Virus record (IMG/VR): IMGVR_UViG_3300042900_000687
Coordinates: 1 to 20,676 of that record
DNA: 20,676 nt
Strand: one strand, 5' to 3'
Source: a virus
The stretch's first letter is position 1; every line of letters begins with the position of its first letter. The notes under the pieces are model-generated. The model did no database searches. It was given only the letters and a program-made list of their open reading frames with translations, and was not told where the DNA came from. The translations under genes were made by a program, and so were the position numbers. Below are positions 1 to 7,884 of this stretch, one piece after another.

Positions 1-26
1 ATCGTGATGTCGTAGGAGGCAGCCAT
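1..26 (-). CDS. start of an unidentified downstream gene (cut by window edge)
   Basis: An ATG at 24-26 on the minus strand shares one base with the TAA stop of the fibre-like gene at 26-28, giving a TAATG junction. The same type of junction joins the tape measure gene to its neighbour at 6476-6480. Only eight codons are visible (M-A-A-S-Y-D-I-T), so no function can be assigned. By position it should be another tail, fibre or post-tail gene of the same transcript. No Shine-Dalgarno motif lies in front, which suggests translation by re-initiation. Confidence 0.5.
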
Positions 27-1561
27 TATACGTCTGGTTCGCGGACTATCTCGTTGGCTGCATTAACCGCAAAGCTATCTGAACTAAAAGTGCCCATTGT
101 AGTCACCCACTGAAGCTCGCCCAAAAGAGTTTGGCTTGCGTTACTGCCAGCTAAAAGGTTGGCGGCTTGGGCAGTCAGCAAATCCTCGTCATTTGCCAGC
201 ACTACCATCCGATAGTAGTTAGCGTCGCCAACCGAGACAATGGTCGTGTTAGTATTGTAAAGCCTGTATGCGCCGCTGTTGGCGGAATCTCTGACAGCGA
301 GTTGCACCGCCGTAGCGCCGGGATCAACCACATAAGTACCTGTGTGAAAAACCACGCCTAAGATTGCGTTGTCGTTGGGCTTTAAGCGCAGGCTGCCCAA
401 GCTACTAGATACAACGCGGCTACGCAGGTTAACCTGCAGATCTTGGATCGCCCAATCTGTTGAAAGTTCATTTACTGCTGTTGTTAGGGTTACATTACTC
501 ACGCTGGCTTCTCCTCCTCCGGTTACGGCGCCTCCGCCAGTGACTACGGCTGTGTCAAGGCCCGTCAAAGTCATAGTGGAAGAAGCAGAAACAGTGCTTA
601 CGCCTTGGCAACAGACGGCGTAGGTGTCCAGCGTGTAGCCGCTGGGCACGCTGGCATAGGTGGCCGGGATTTTTTCCTCCACGCGCACGGTGTAGGATCC
701 GCTAGTGGGGATGCTGGCGGCGGCAATGCTGCCGACAAATCCCCCTGCGCCGACGGTGACGATGTTGGACGTGGACAAAAACGTGGAGGCAACATCCACC
801 CCGCCGGACAACACGGAGACGCGGTACACGTTAGTTACGGTCTGATCCGGGCCGGTGGGCTGAGACCAGGACAAAAGCAAGCCCGGCGCGTTGCTGGAAG
901 AAGCGGCGGAGCGGAACGGAACGGTGACGACTAGGGCGTTAGACACGTTTTGCGCGGCGCTGAACGTGAGCGTGGACGGCGCCGCGGCGAAGTATCCAGC
1001 GGTGACGGGGAAAAGGCTGGCAGAGGCCACGGCGGCCACGGTGACGCCACTGTTGAAGGCGCGAAGACCGGTTGTCATAAAAAACATGGAATAGATTGTG
1101 GCGGCGCTGGCTCGCAGAAGGGGGAGCGAGCTATCGGCTGTCGATAGACTGCTATGACCACTTGATCGGCTTCGCACGGTGACGCCGACCTTCATTAAAG
1201 TGCCAGCCGTTGTGACAAAATAATCTCCGTTCGTGGTGCCCTCCTGTCCGTTCAAATCCACTTGCTGACTAACCCGCTTGGCGCCCGACCCAGTAAGGTT
1301 ATTGCTAGTGCTTCCAAAAACAAAACCAGCCCCCGACAAGCCCGCTATGGGACTGACCGCAGAGTCATAAAACCCTTGGTAACCATAATAAAAATCCTTA
1401 GGAGTGGACAAAATTTCTGGGTTTTGCCACGAATAAACAATCTGCACGCCAGGGGCGTAGTACTTGGTCACGCCGCTTTCGTAGCGCACGTGGCCATGGC
1501 CTAGGGCCACCACTTGGTCAAATTTCAAATCAGTAACGGGAAAAAATCTATCTTGAGGCAT
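26..1561 (-). CDS. large beta-rich virion protein, probable tail fibre/appendage subunit
   Basis: A 511-residue protein of unrecognised family, very rich in Ser, Thr, Val, Ala and Gly and poor in charged residues, as expected for an extended beta-structured virion protein. Residues about 195-330 read like a fibronectin-III-type or other Ig-like beta sandwich (a segment around L-L-S-W-S-Q-P, then Y-R-V-S-V, then S-G-S-Y-T-V-R-V). A Gly-rich linker follows at about 341-350 (T-G-G-G-A-V-T-G-G-G), then a C-terminal beta-rich domain. There is no signal peptide or membrane segment. It starts 4 bases after the stop of the 794-residue fibre protein; GAG of the GAGTAA at that stop is the only Shine-Dalgarno-like element. 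Its place at the end of the tail block fits a host-contact or appendage protein, but function is inferred from position and composition only. Confidence 0.6.
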   Translation of the reverse strand: MPQDRFFPVTDLKFDQVVALGHGHVRYESGVTKYYAPGVQIVYSWQNPEILSTPKDFYYGYQGFYDSAVSPIAGLSGAGFVFGSTSNNLTGSGAKRVSQQVDLNGQEGTTNGDYFVTTAGTLMKVGVTVRSRSSGHSSLSTADSSLPLLRASAATIYSMFFMTTGLRAFNSGVTVAAVASASLFPVTAGYFAAAPSTLTFSAAQNVSNALVVTVPFRSAASSSNAPGLLLSWSQPTGPDQTVTNVYRVSVLSGGVDVASTFLSTSNIVTVGAGGFVGSIAAASIPTSGSYTVRVEEKIPATYASVPSGYTLDTYAVCCQGVSTVSASSTMTLTGLDTAVVTGGGAVTGGGEASVSNVTLTTAVNELSTDWAIQDLQVNLRSRVVSSSLGSLRLKPNDNAILGVVFHTGTYVVDPGATAVQLAVRDSANSGAYRLYNTNTTIVSVGDANYYRMVVLANDEDLLTAQAANLLAGSNASQTLLGELQWVTTMGTFSSDSFAVNAANEIVREPDV

Positions 1562-1565
1562 AAAA

Positions 1566-3950
1566 TTACTCGATCACCACTTTAATTTGATCTGATCCAG
1601 AGTAGGGCCGCATGGCGTAGCCCATCCAACCGCGTGCGTCGCCTTGGCTGTCGACCACGTCAAAATTGGCCAGCCTGCCCCGTAGGATGAAGTTGCGGGA
1701 GCTGGGCTTGCCCGTGGTCGCACTGGCCCAGATGCCGTAGCTAAAGTAGTTGGCGTCCATTTGCGTGGCGGTAGTGGCCAACACTTCGACGCCTAAGCTG
1801 TGGGTCATCGCCTCGCTAGTCACCAAAAGCGGCTGCGATAAGATGGGGTAACTGTTATAAACTATGTCGCTGATGTTATCGGTTTGCGTGGCTGGCGCCG
1901 TGGTGGTGGTGACCGTGCCCACGTCGACCAAGCAGTACCATTGTGCGGTGGCGTTCGCCGCCTTGCTTTGCACATGTAAATTAAATTGCAGCTTAGCCTT
2001 TGTACCCGCGCGAAACATTTTGTCGTTGAATGGAATTTCAAACAGGGTCGCCTCGTATGCCTTGGGGTAGTAGGTGCGGCCAGAGCTGTAGTTATCCACT
2101 TGATAGACTAGGCTACGGGTGCTTTCTGCGCCGATGTAGGCCACGCCAGTAGGCAGGCGGGCGCCGGGGATAAGGCCGATGCGCGGGAGGAGGATATTAA
2201 GGCCAGAGGTGTAGGCGCGGACGATATCTACAGTGGTGACGGTAGGCAGTGCCACGCTGGCGGCTGTGCCCACGGTGACAGATAGTGCTTCCAATAGTTG
2301 CGGGGGTTGCACTGATGGCACGCTGCTGATTTGTAAAATGTTGTCTGTGGCCGTCCAGGTGCCTAGGCCGTTTGTAAAGAGAACTTGCTGGCGTGCGGAT
2401 ACTGGAATTTCAGTAGGCACGGTTACTGATGTGCTAGAGCTAATTCCGGTAGCTGGCAAAATATCCTCAACGTTATCTAGCCTGTCCGATAAGCTGTTTA
2501 GCAAATCCTGCAGGCTTACTACTTGCGCTACGGTGTGGGTGTGCGCCTGAAATACGCTTGTCGGCCCTGCGCTGGAGATCATCACGGCCCAGCCAGCGGT
2601 GGGAATACTATATACGGAAGTAACTATTACGCTGTTACTTGTTGCGCTTTGCAGTGCGTAATCACCAGTATTACTTGAATTTGAATAGGGTTGCAGGAAA
2701 TAGCCTTGAGAAAGGTTTTCACGAACTGTGACGTGGATAGCCTCCGTGCCTAGATTATGCGCGATAGTCCACGGCCCGGCGCCTGTAACGACTGCGGTAA
2801 AGCTCTGAATGCCGGTAATGACTTGGTCGGTAGTGAAAGGGATATAGTTGACCGGCTGCGGCGGGTTGAGCCAGTTGATCCGTTGGGCGGCCGCTAATCC
2901 TGTCCACGCACCGTCGGCCTGAACGGTTAGGTTCTGTTGAAACACGGTGACGTACTGCACGTTAGGCGTAGCTACTGATCCGTAGTTAATTCCGATCTCG
3001 CAAGTCAGCGGGTGGGTAACTTCAAAGTCGCCACGCAACGCAGCCAGCATGCCTTGGGTGTTTAGATCTAGGTCAAAGGTAACATCACCCTGCGGACTGA
3101 CGGGCACTGATACGGTCAGTAGATTATGGGTTTTGCCAGCCATAGATCCTGCAAACTCGATATTTGCGACAAAACTTTCTGGGTTAGTTACGAGGAACGA
3201 TTCTCCTGCCCCAACCGTGACGCATGCCTTATTTAATGCATCCTGAATCTCGGCTGCGCCGTCATCTTTATTCAGCAAGGCGGTGCGAGATGTGTCTCTG
3301 TAAATTTGGTAAGTTGTATCAAAGGAAGGCGGAATGTAGAGCCGCTGGACTTCGTTCACGGATACGCCCCGCTCCTCATTTGCATACCCTGTTACTACGC
3401 GGGTGATGGTAGGTGCGGGCGGAACGATCAGGCCGAACGCGCTGGTATAAGCCAGCGGCGACTGCATCGGCCGCAGCTCTTGGTAGAAGATGTTGTTGGC
3501 GGAGTAGCTAGTCACCCTGACAAAGCTCTCAGGCGTGAGGTTATTATCGACGATGGTGATGCCGCTTGTGGTCGTCCAGTTGGCCGTCCTGCCTACGATG
3601 TAGGAGCCTTGATCTTCAGTGACGCTCCAGCCGGTAGCGGCTGAGATGGTGTTGAGGATGGCGGCCACGCTGGCGGCCGTAGACCCCAGGGTGATAGCGC
3701 TGGATGTGACTGCGTTGACCCGCACTTTGAACGTGCCGGCCGTAGGTGCCACATCCACCGGGCCATAGCTGAGACGAGCGGAGTAGATGGATGGTGCGGT
3801 AACCGTGGTAATGTTGTTAGCGGTTTCGGTCAGCCTTACGGCTAGGGTAAAGAGATCGCCCTGCACGACTGTGGGCAGAGTGATCGAACCAGGCTCAATC
3901 GTGTATGAGGCGGTCTTTTGCGAAATGTTGCCGAATACTAGAGTAGCCAT
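1566..3950 (-). CDS. tail fibre / receptor-binding protein with HxH motif
   Basis: A 794-residue beta-rich protein. Two features are typical of phage fibres. One is a W-T-I-x-H-N-L-G-T module at about 394-402, followed by a strand-like V-T-V-R. The other is an H-T-H-T motif at 470-473 followed by a short leucine-rich helical stretch (about 475-497). In known long tail fibres, HxH motifs bind metal along the trimer axis, and the helical segment resembles the usual short coiled coil after it. The region before about 390 probably attaches to the tail tip; the part after 500 (beta-rich, ending R-G-W-M-G-Y-A-M) probably carries the distal domain. It starts 2 bases after the preceding small gene with no clear Shine-Dalgarno site. 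No chaperone or endosialidase motif is seen. Fibre assignment is fairly secure; receptor is unknown. Confidence 0.7.
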   Translation of the reverse strand: MATLVFGNISQKTASYTIEPGSITLPTVVQGDLFTLAVRLTETANNITTVTAPSIYSARLSYGPVDVAPTAGTFKVRVNAVTSSAITLGSTAASVAAILNTISAATGWSVTEDQGSYIVGRTANWTTTSGITIVDNNLTPESFVRVTSYSANNIFYQELRPMQSPLAYTSAFGLIVPPAPTITRVVTGYANEERGVSVNEVQRLYIPPSFDTTYQIYRDTSRTALLNKDDGAAEIQDALNKACVTVGAGESFLVTNPESFVANIEFAGSMAGKTHNLLTVSVPVSPQGDVTFDLDLNTQGMLAALRGDFEVTHPLTCEIGINYGSVATPNVQYVTVFQQNLTVQADGAWTGLAAAQRINWLNPPQPVNYIPFTTDQVITGIQSFTAVVTGAGPWTIAHNLGTEAIHVTVRENLSQGYFLQPYSNSSNTGDYALQSATSNSVIVTSVYSIPTAGWAVMISSAGPTSVFQAHTHTVAQVVSLQDLLNSLSDRLDNVEDILPATGISSSTSVTVPTEIPVSARQQVLFTNGLGTWTATDNILQISSVPSVQPPQLLEALSVTVGTAASVALPTVTTVDIVRAYTSGLNILLPRIGLIPGARLPTGVAYIGAESTRSLVYQVDNYSSGRTYYPKAYEATLFEIPFNDKMFRAGTKAKLQFNLHVQSKAANATAQWYCLVDVGTVTTTTAPATQTDNISDIVYNSYPILSQPLLVTSEAMTHSLGVEVLATTATQMDANYFSYGIWASATTGKPSSRNFILRGRLANFDVVDSQGDARGWMGYAMRPYSGSDQIKVVIE

Positions 3951-3952
3951 GG

Positions 3953-4147
3953 TTACTTGGCGGGAGGCGTGTCAATCCCCGTCTTTTGTTCCGTAAGCCC
4001 CTTAAAGAAAGATGGATCAAATTGGGCATTTTCGCCTATCGGATACCACGGCCCTGGCTCAGTTAGTTGAACGAGGCCCAGCTGCCGCAGCTTGCGGTTT
4101 TGCTCGATGATCTTTTTGCGACGTTCCGCTGATTTGTCCAGGCTCAT
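3953..4147 (-). CDS. small charged hypothetical protein in tail operon
   Basis: A 64-residue protein: a strongly charged, probably helical N-terminal half (about 3-23, K/R/E-rich) and a Pro/Gly/aromatic C-terminal half containing E-P-G-P-W-Y-P-I-G. Its ATG overlaps the stop of the 322-residue gene by ATGA, and its own stop lies 2 bases before the fibre gene, so it is locked into the operon. It has no membrane segment or signal peptide. I do not recognise the family. It could be a small tail-tip adaptor or an assembly chaperone for the following fibre; both are guesses from position. Coding is supported by the overlap pattern and the lack of any other candidate on this strand. Confidence 0.6.
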   Translation of the reverse strand: MSLDKSAERRKKIIEQNRKLRQLGLVQLTEPGPWYPIGENAQFDPSFFKGLTEQKTGIDTPPAK

Positions 4148-5112
4148 ACGGCGTAGAACTTTCCAGCCAAATCTCTTTGATTTAGATAGGAGAGCACATC
4201 ATTTGCCACATTTAGCCCGCCCGTTAAAAGATTGTTAAAGATCGAATCAGCCAGGCCAAAGGCTAGGCCCGTCTGTATGGTAAGCGGCTTTTCGTAGTTT
4301 GTTTTGGCTTTGGCGATTTGTTGGGTCGCGTGAACTAAATTATGATGGCAGTTGTATTTTGTGAAGGGCTGCCAATTCGAGAGATCGTCTGGTTCCAGTA
4401 TGGGTAGTTGCGGGGAAAGCAAATAGAATCTTGAAAGATGAAATTCATCCCTGCCCTTGTCTACGAACGTGTTAAAGAAAACAGAGCGAAAAGAAGGCGG
4501 TTCCTCTTTCTCAATAAATAAAGGAGTGGAAATGACAAACGGTTCGCGGTTTGATGGCACGAACAAGCCTGGCGTGCTTGTAATTTGCACGCCTGATCCG
4601 AATAAACCGTAATCAACCCGATTCGTCAAAGAAGGTCTAGGCTGAACTAGCACGACATCGCAGCTTTTCAGCAATCGCGTAGCGGTAGATTCAAGCTCTC
4701 CAGCCCTATTTGTGACAGGATCGGTGACGCCTAGCCTTTTGAAGAAATCGGGAGCACCGCCACCTGAATAATCCCTAAATCTTTCAAGGGTAAGTTTCGC
4801 CCCCTCATCCAGATAGACAGATACAGAATCGCCTGGGCCTGCCTTCTCTTTTTTTTGTTCTTCTCTTTCGGCATCCACACGCTCTTGCGCTGCCAAGGGC
4901 AAGTCTTTGTAAAGCATGGTAACGTAGGCAGGAAGGGCGTTAACCAATCCGGGCAACAAGGATGCCTGCCATGCTTTCTTTTCGTAATTATAGATTGCCG
5001 ATATTTGCCAAGGGTGCGATCTGGATGGGCCTGAAGTATAATCAAAACGCACCGGCAGATACTGCTCGAGTTTTTGCAAGAGTTTGCGCCAGAATTTTGA
5101 CTCGTACTTCAT
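4144..5112 (-). CDS. hypothetical tail-tip protein, 322 aa
   Basis: An unrecognised 322-residue soluble protein. Visible parts are a basic-aromatic N-terminus (about 1-45), a charged stretch at about 77-92 (E-R-V-D-A-E-R-E-E-Q-K-K-E-K) likely to be helical, a central beta-rich portion, and a C-terminal helical part. It has no signal peptide and no enzyme motif that I can identify. It overlaps both neighbours by ATGA (5109-5112 and 4144-4147). The DNA is A+T-richer than the head genes: 52 G+C among the 120 bases at 4441-4560 by hand count. It lies four genes below the tape measure, so a hub, baseplate or fibre-anchoring role is plausible but not shown. Confidence 0.6.
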   Translation of the reverse strand: MKYESKFWRKLLQKLEQYLPVRFDYTSGPSRSHPWQISAIYNYEKKAWQASLLPGLVNALPAYVTMLYKDLPLAAQERVDAEREEQKKEKAGPGDSVSVYLDEGAKLTLERFRDYSGGGAPDFFKRLGVTDPVTNRAGELESTATRLLKSCDVVLVQPRPSLTNRVDYGLFGSGVQITSTPGLFVPSNREPFVISTPLFIEKEEPPSFRSVFFNTFVDKGRDEFHLSRFYLLSPQLPILEPDDLSNWQPFTKYNCHHNLVHATQQIAKAKTNYEKPLTIQTGLAFGLADSIFNNLLTGGLNVANDVLSYLNQRDLAGKFYAV

Positions 5113-5699
5113 GACGGCCAGTAAATAATTGTTTTAATTTCAGCATGCTCAAAAGCGCGAACCTGCAGATTGTGTGTGACAAATTGAAAAAAAACATTCT
5201 TGCGAATGAATGCCAGCGGGATTAGCCCTGTCATTTTTTCAGCATTGATAGCTAGGTTGGCGCTACCAGTTCGCGGAACTTCGGATGGCTTTTTTGTGAC
5301 AATTTCGCAGCTTTCTATTTTATATTCTTTATCAAAGATGACTTGGGCACACACAAGAAGCGGTCGCTCTGGCGGCAGTTTGGCTGGCGGAGCTGGCACG
5401 CCGTCCGGGTCGACGATCTCCTGCAGTTGCCCGTTACTTGGTTTAATCTTGGGCAGCTTGCCGTTGATGTAGCCTTCCCCAACGCTAAAGAATTTATCGC
5501 CACTGAGCCGCACTTGAAGCGGGGTGGTAATTGATGGCGGCCGATCGACCATGGAAACGTAGGTGCCGTTGGGTGTGGTGTTGACTAAAACGCGATCATC
5601 GACAGAGACCAGCCGCTGCGAATCGATCCAAGCGACCAGCTTTTTGAACTTAGGCAGGATCTTGTCGCCAGATTTTGCCTCAATCTCAGCCGGGATCAT
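5109..5699 (-). CDS. hypothetical tail protein, 196 aa
   Basis: A 196-residue protein with mainly beta-type composition and a proline-rich middle (about 99-112, P-D-G-V-P-A-P-P-A-K-L-P-P-E) that probably links two domains. It has no signal peptide, membrane segment or catalytic motif I recognise. The ATG at 5697-5699 overlaps the upstream stop as ATGA, and the downstream gene overlaps in the same way. A small hairpin lies immediately upstream of the start (5701-5720), so translation probably depends on ribosomes arriving from the previous gene. Its position two genes after the tape measure matches distal-tail or hub genes of other siphoviruses, but I see no sequence resemblance to a Dit or gpM/gpL protein. 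Confidence 0.6.
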   Translation of the reverse strand: MIPAEIEAKSGDKILPKFKKLVAWIDSQRLVSVDDRVLVNTTPNGTYVSMVDRPPSITTPLQVRLSGDKFFSVGEGYINGKLPKIKPSNGQLQEIVDPDGVPAPPAKLPPERPLLVCAQVIFDKEYKIESCEIVTKKPSEVPRTGSANLAINAEKMTGLIPLAFIRKNVFFQFVTHNLQVRAFEHAEIKTIIYWPS

Positions 5700-6478
5700 T
5701 GGGCACCAGGGACAGTGCCCTTTTCGTACATACCGTCAGCCACACCCTTTGAGTCTAGCAGCACATACTCCTGCACCACCTGCCAAGCCTCCCCCTGCCG
5801 GCTAACGGCCGGCGCCTGCATCATCCAGCGTCGGGGTATCTCTTTCCCTGCCTTGTCCTTTTCGCCCTTGGGGATGGGAATGCCAGCGGGGAGCTTATCG
5901 ACCACGCGGCCAGCCGTGTCCCAGATGTTTGCATTAACGTTTTTAGTGTAGTAGCTGTGGCGCAGGGTTAGGGTGATCTCTTTAAAGCGAGTCACCCCAA
6001 ACATAGGGTTGGGGATAGGCGTGCCCGTTCCAAGCCCACCGCCGCTAGTTGGGGTGAAAGTGGGTGGCCATTGGGCTTTACTGTCAGAATTGATGTAGCC
6101 CCCAAAGTCTTGAATTAGCTTATCAATTCTAGGGTGCAGCTCAATGTTCTTACTTTCAAAAGAACAAAACATTTCAAACGTTCCCTTAACCCCGTTCTGC
6201 AGCCATACGGTTGTGCCAGCTCCCGAGCTTTCGGTTTGAGCCTCGTAAGTTACGGTCTGTTCGTAGGCTGTCTCGTTAATTTTAACGTAGTTTATGGCTG
6301 TAGCCGAATAGCCCGTCAAAACGGGAGCAGTTTCTAGTTGTGATGCGTCAGTAACAAAATACTTTTTTGTGACAGTAGTTTTGCCCCTAGCGTCGACTCC
6401 GCCCCCAGTGCCTAGCATTTCCACGCCGGTATGACTGCCGCCACCACCACCACTGCCATAGCTAGACCCGCGAGCCAT
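5696..6478 (-). CDS. hypothetical structural protein following tape measure, 260 aa
   Basis: A 260-residue protein beginning with a Gly/Ser-rich stretch (about 4-27, including five Gly in a row) and followed by beta-rich sequence with many aromatic residues. A further Gly/Pro-rich turn lies at about 141-160. No enzymatic motif or signal peptide is seen. It starts on the tape measure stop codon (TAATG, 6476-6480) and ends in an ATGA overlap. In most siphoviruses the gene just after the tape measure encodes the distal tail protein, so that role is the first hypothesis, but I cannot see the fold from sequence. Family not recognised. Confidence 0.6.
   Translation of the reverse strand: MARGSSYGSGGGGGSHTGVEMLGTGGGVDARGKTTVTKKYFVTDASQLETAPVLTGYSATAINYVKINETAYEQTVTYEAQTESSGAGTTVWLQNGVKGTFEMFCSFESKNIELHPRIDKLIQDFGGYINSDSKAQWPPTFTPTSGGGLGTGTPIPNPMFGVTRFKEITLTLRHSYYTKNVNANIWDTAGRVVDKLPAGIPIPKGEKDKAGKEIPRRWMMQAPAVSRQGEAWQVVQEYVLLDSKGVADGMYEKGTVPGAQ
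5701..5720 (-). promoter_or_regulatory. hairpin over ribosome landing site of the 196-aa gene
   Basis: An inverted repeat gggcac (5701-5706) / gtgccc (5715-5720) with an 8-base loop ends one base upstream of the ATG at 5697-5699. It lies within the last codons of the upstream gene. It would cover the place where a Shine-Dalgarno site would be; none is visible. It may make translation depend on the upstream ribosome. The stem is short, so chance is possible. Confidence 0.3.
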
Positions 6479-7881
6479 TACGAGAATACCCCGGCGTTTG
6501 CGATTAGCTTGTCCAGTTTATCCATAATGCCTTGTAAATCTGGCGGATTTTCTAGTTTCACAGGTTGGGTGCGTTGTGCCTCGGTAGTGGAAGGGATGTC
6601 ACGGAGCTCGCTGGCAGTAGGTAAAGCGCCCACTACCGACTCTGTGGCGGCCTTTGCTCGGCTAAATGATTCTTCGCCAAAACCACGGTCGCGCAAAACA
6701 CGCTCTTTTGCTTGCTGTAAATCGAGCTGCGCTTTACGAGCCTCTGCCGTGTCCTCCGCGCTGCCGCTGGCTCGTGCAGTTTCAGCGGCTGTTCTGGCTC
6801 TATTTTCCAGTAGCTTCATTTCAGCGGCAGGGCCAGAGATCTGCGCTTCCAGATCCTCAATTTGCGGGATCAGTTCGGCCTTCCTGCGCTCATGTTCTTC
6901 TGCCCGCTGCAAGCTGCGCTGCCGGTACTTCTCCTCAATATCCTGCTTCATCTTTTCGGCCAGTTCTTTGCTAGATATTGTGGCCTCAATCATTTTTAAC
7001 TCATGGCGTGCTGCTGCTTTTTCCGACTGCTCAAACGTTTTCTGCTCCTCCTCCAACTTCTTTTGATCGACCACCTCTTTTTCCATACCCGCCCGCAGCT
7101 TGCGCTCGTCCAACACGGCTTTCTTTAGTTTTTCTGTTTTTTCAAACATGCGGTCTAGGGCAGACATATCGCCTGTTAAAAACTCAAGAGGATTATCCCG
7201 AATGGCTTTAGCCAGCTCAATAATGTTAGCCGTGCCAACAGCCGCCAACTGACCGACTGAATTTTGAAATTGCCTTAAAGTAACATTGGCGGCGTCTAGG
7301 CTAGCAACCATAGCGTCAGACATTACTGCGCTGGCGTTGCCTAATTTAGTATACTCCTCTGTTGTCATGCGAAGAATAGGCAGAAAGCGCTGGTAATCTT
7401 TAGCAAGTAATTCGTTTACTGTTTTTAGTTCTTCACTGGCTAGTGCGCCGGAGCTAACTGCCTCGCGCAATTTATTAAATAATTCTTCCGGGTTTAGCCG
7501 AACCAAGTCCTGCCCCGTGACTCCGATTTTTGCAAATGTTTTGGCCAGCTCAGTGTTACCGCCAGCCGCGTCTTGAGCGGCTTTGCCCAGCTTGCCTAGT
7601 TTGCTGCCTATTTCCTCGATGGATAGATTTGCAGTTACGCCTACGGCCGCTAAGCGTTGGATGCTTTCTGCGCTTACGTTAAAGGCGTCCGACACGTCCT
7701 GCAGTTGTCCTGCTTTGGCCAATATGTTGTCGATGCCCGCGACTAGACCTGCAAGGCCGCCGCCGATTCCAACTAATCCAACGGCAGATTTAGCAAAGGA
7801 GCCGATATCTTTCTCTAGGCCGCGCAGGCCAGTCATAGCACCGGCTTTATTTAGTACGACATCGATTGCTAGTTTGGCCAT
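6478..7881 (-). CDS. tail tape measure protein
   Basis: A 467-residue, almost entirely helical protein. Residues about 1-30 are typical of the start of tape measure proteins. A hydrophobic Gly/Ala-rich segment follows at about 31-50. Residues about 55-235 resemble the conserved N-terminal tape measure region (Q-L-Q-D-V-S-D-A-F-N followed by S-I-Q-R-L-A). A long charged coiled coil occupies about 240-400, rich in Glu, Lys, Arg and Gln. The C-terminal 60 residues are less structured. It lies 3 bases after the minor tail gene, upstream of the tip genes, the normal place. It is short for the family (lambda gpH is about 850 residues). At about 0.15 nm per residue this predicts a tail near 70 nm. 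No lytic transglycosylase or peptidase domain is seen. Confidence 0.85.
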   Translation of the reverse strand: MAKLAIDVVLNKAGAMTGLRGLEKDIGSFAKSAVGLVGIGGGLAGLVAGIDNILAKAGQLQDVSDAFNVSAESIQRLAAVGVTANLSIEEIGSKLGKLGKAAQDAAGGNTELAKTFAKIGVTGQDLVRLNPEELFNKLREAVSSGALASEELKTVNELLAKDYQRFLPILRMTTEEYTKLGNASAVMSDAMVASLDAANVTLRQFQNSVGQLAAVGTANIIELAKAIRDNPLEFLTGDMSALDRMFEKTEKLKKAVLDERKLRAGMEKEVVDQKKLEEEQKTFEQSEKAAARHELKMIEATISSKELAEKMKQDIEEKYRQRSLQRAEEHERRKAELIPQIEDLEAQISGPAAEMKLLENRARTAAETARASGSAEDTAEARKAQLDLQQAKERVLRDRGFGEESFSRAKAATESVVGALPTASELRDIPSTTEAQRTQPVKLENPPDLQGIMDKLDKLIANAGVFS

Positions 7882-7884
7882 GAC

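Noticed and set aside
6431-7066. 211-codon open frame on the plus strand
   Set aside because: It lies wholly opposite the tape measure coiled coil and gives a Ser/Cys-rich, non-protein-like translation. It is a shadow of the real gene.
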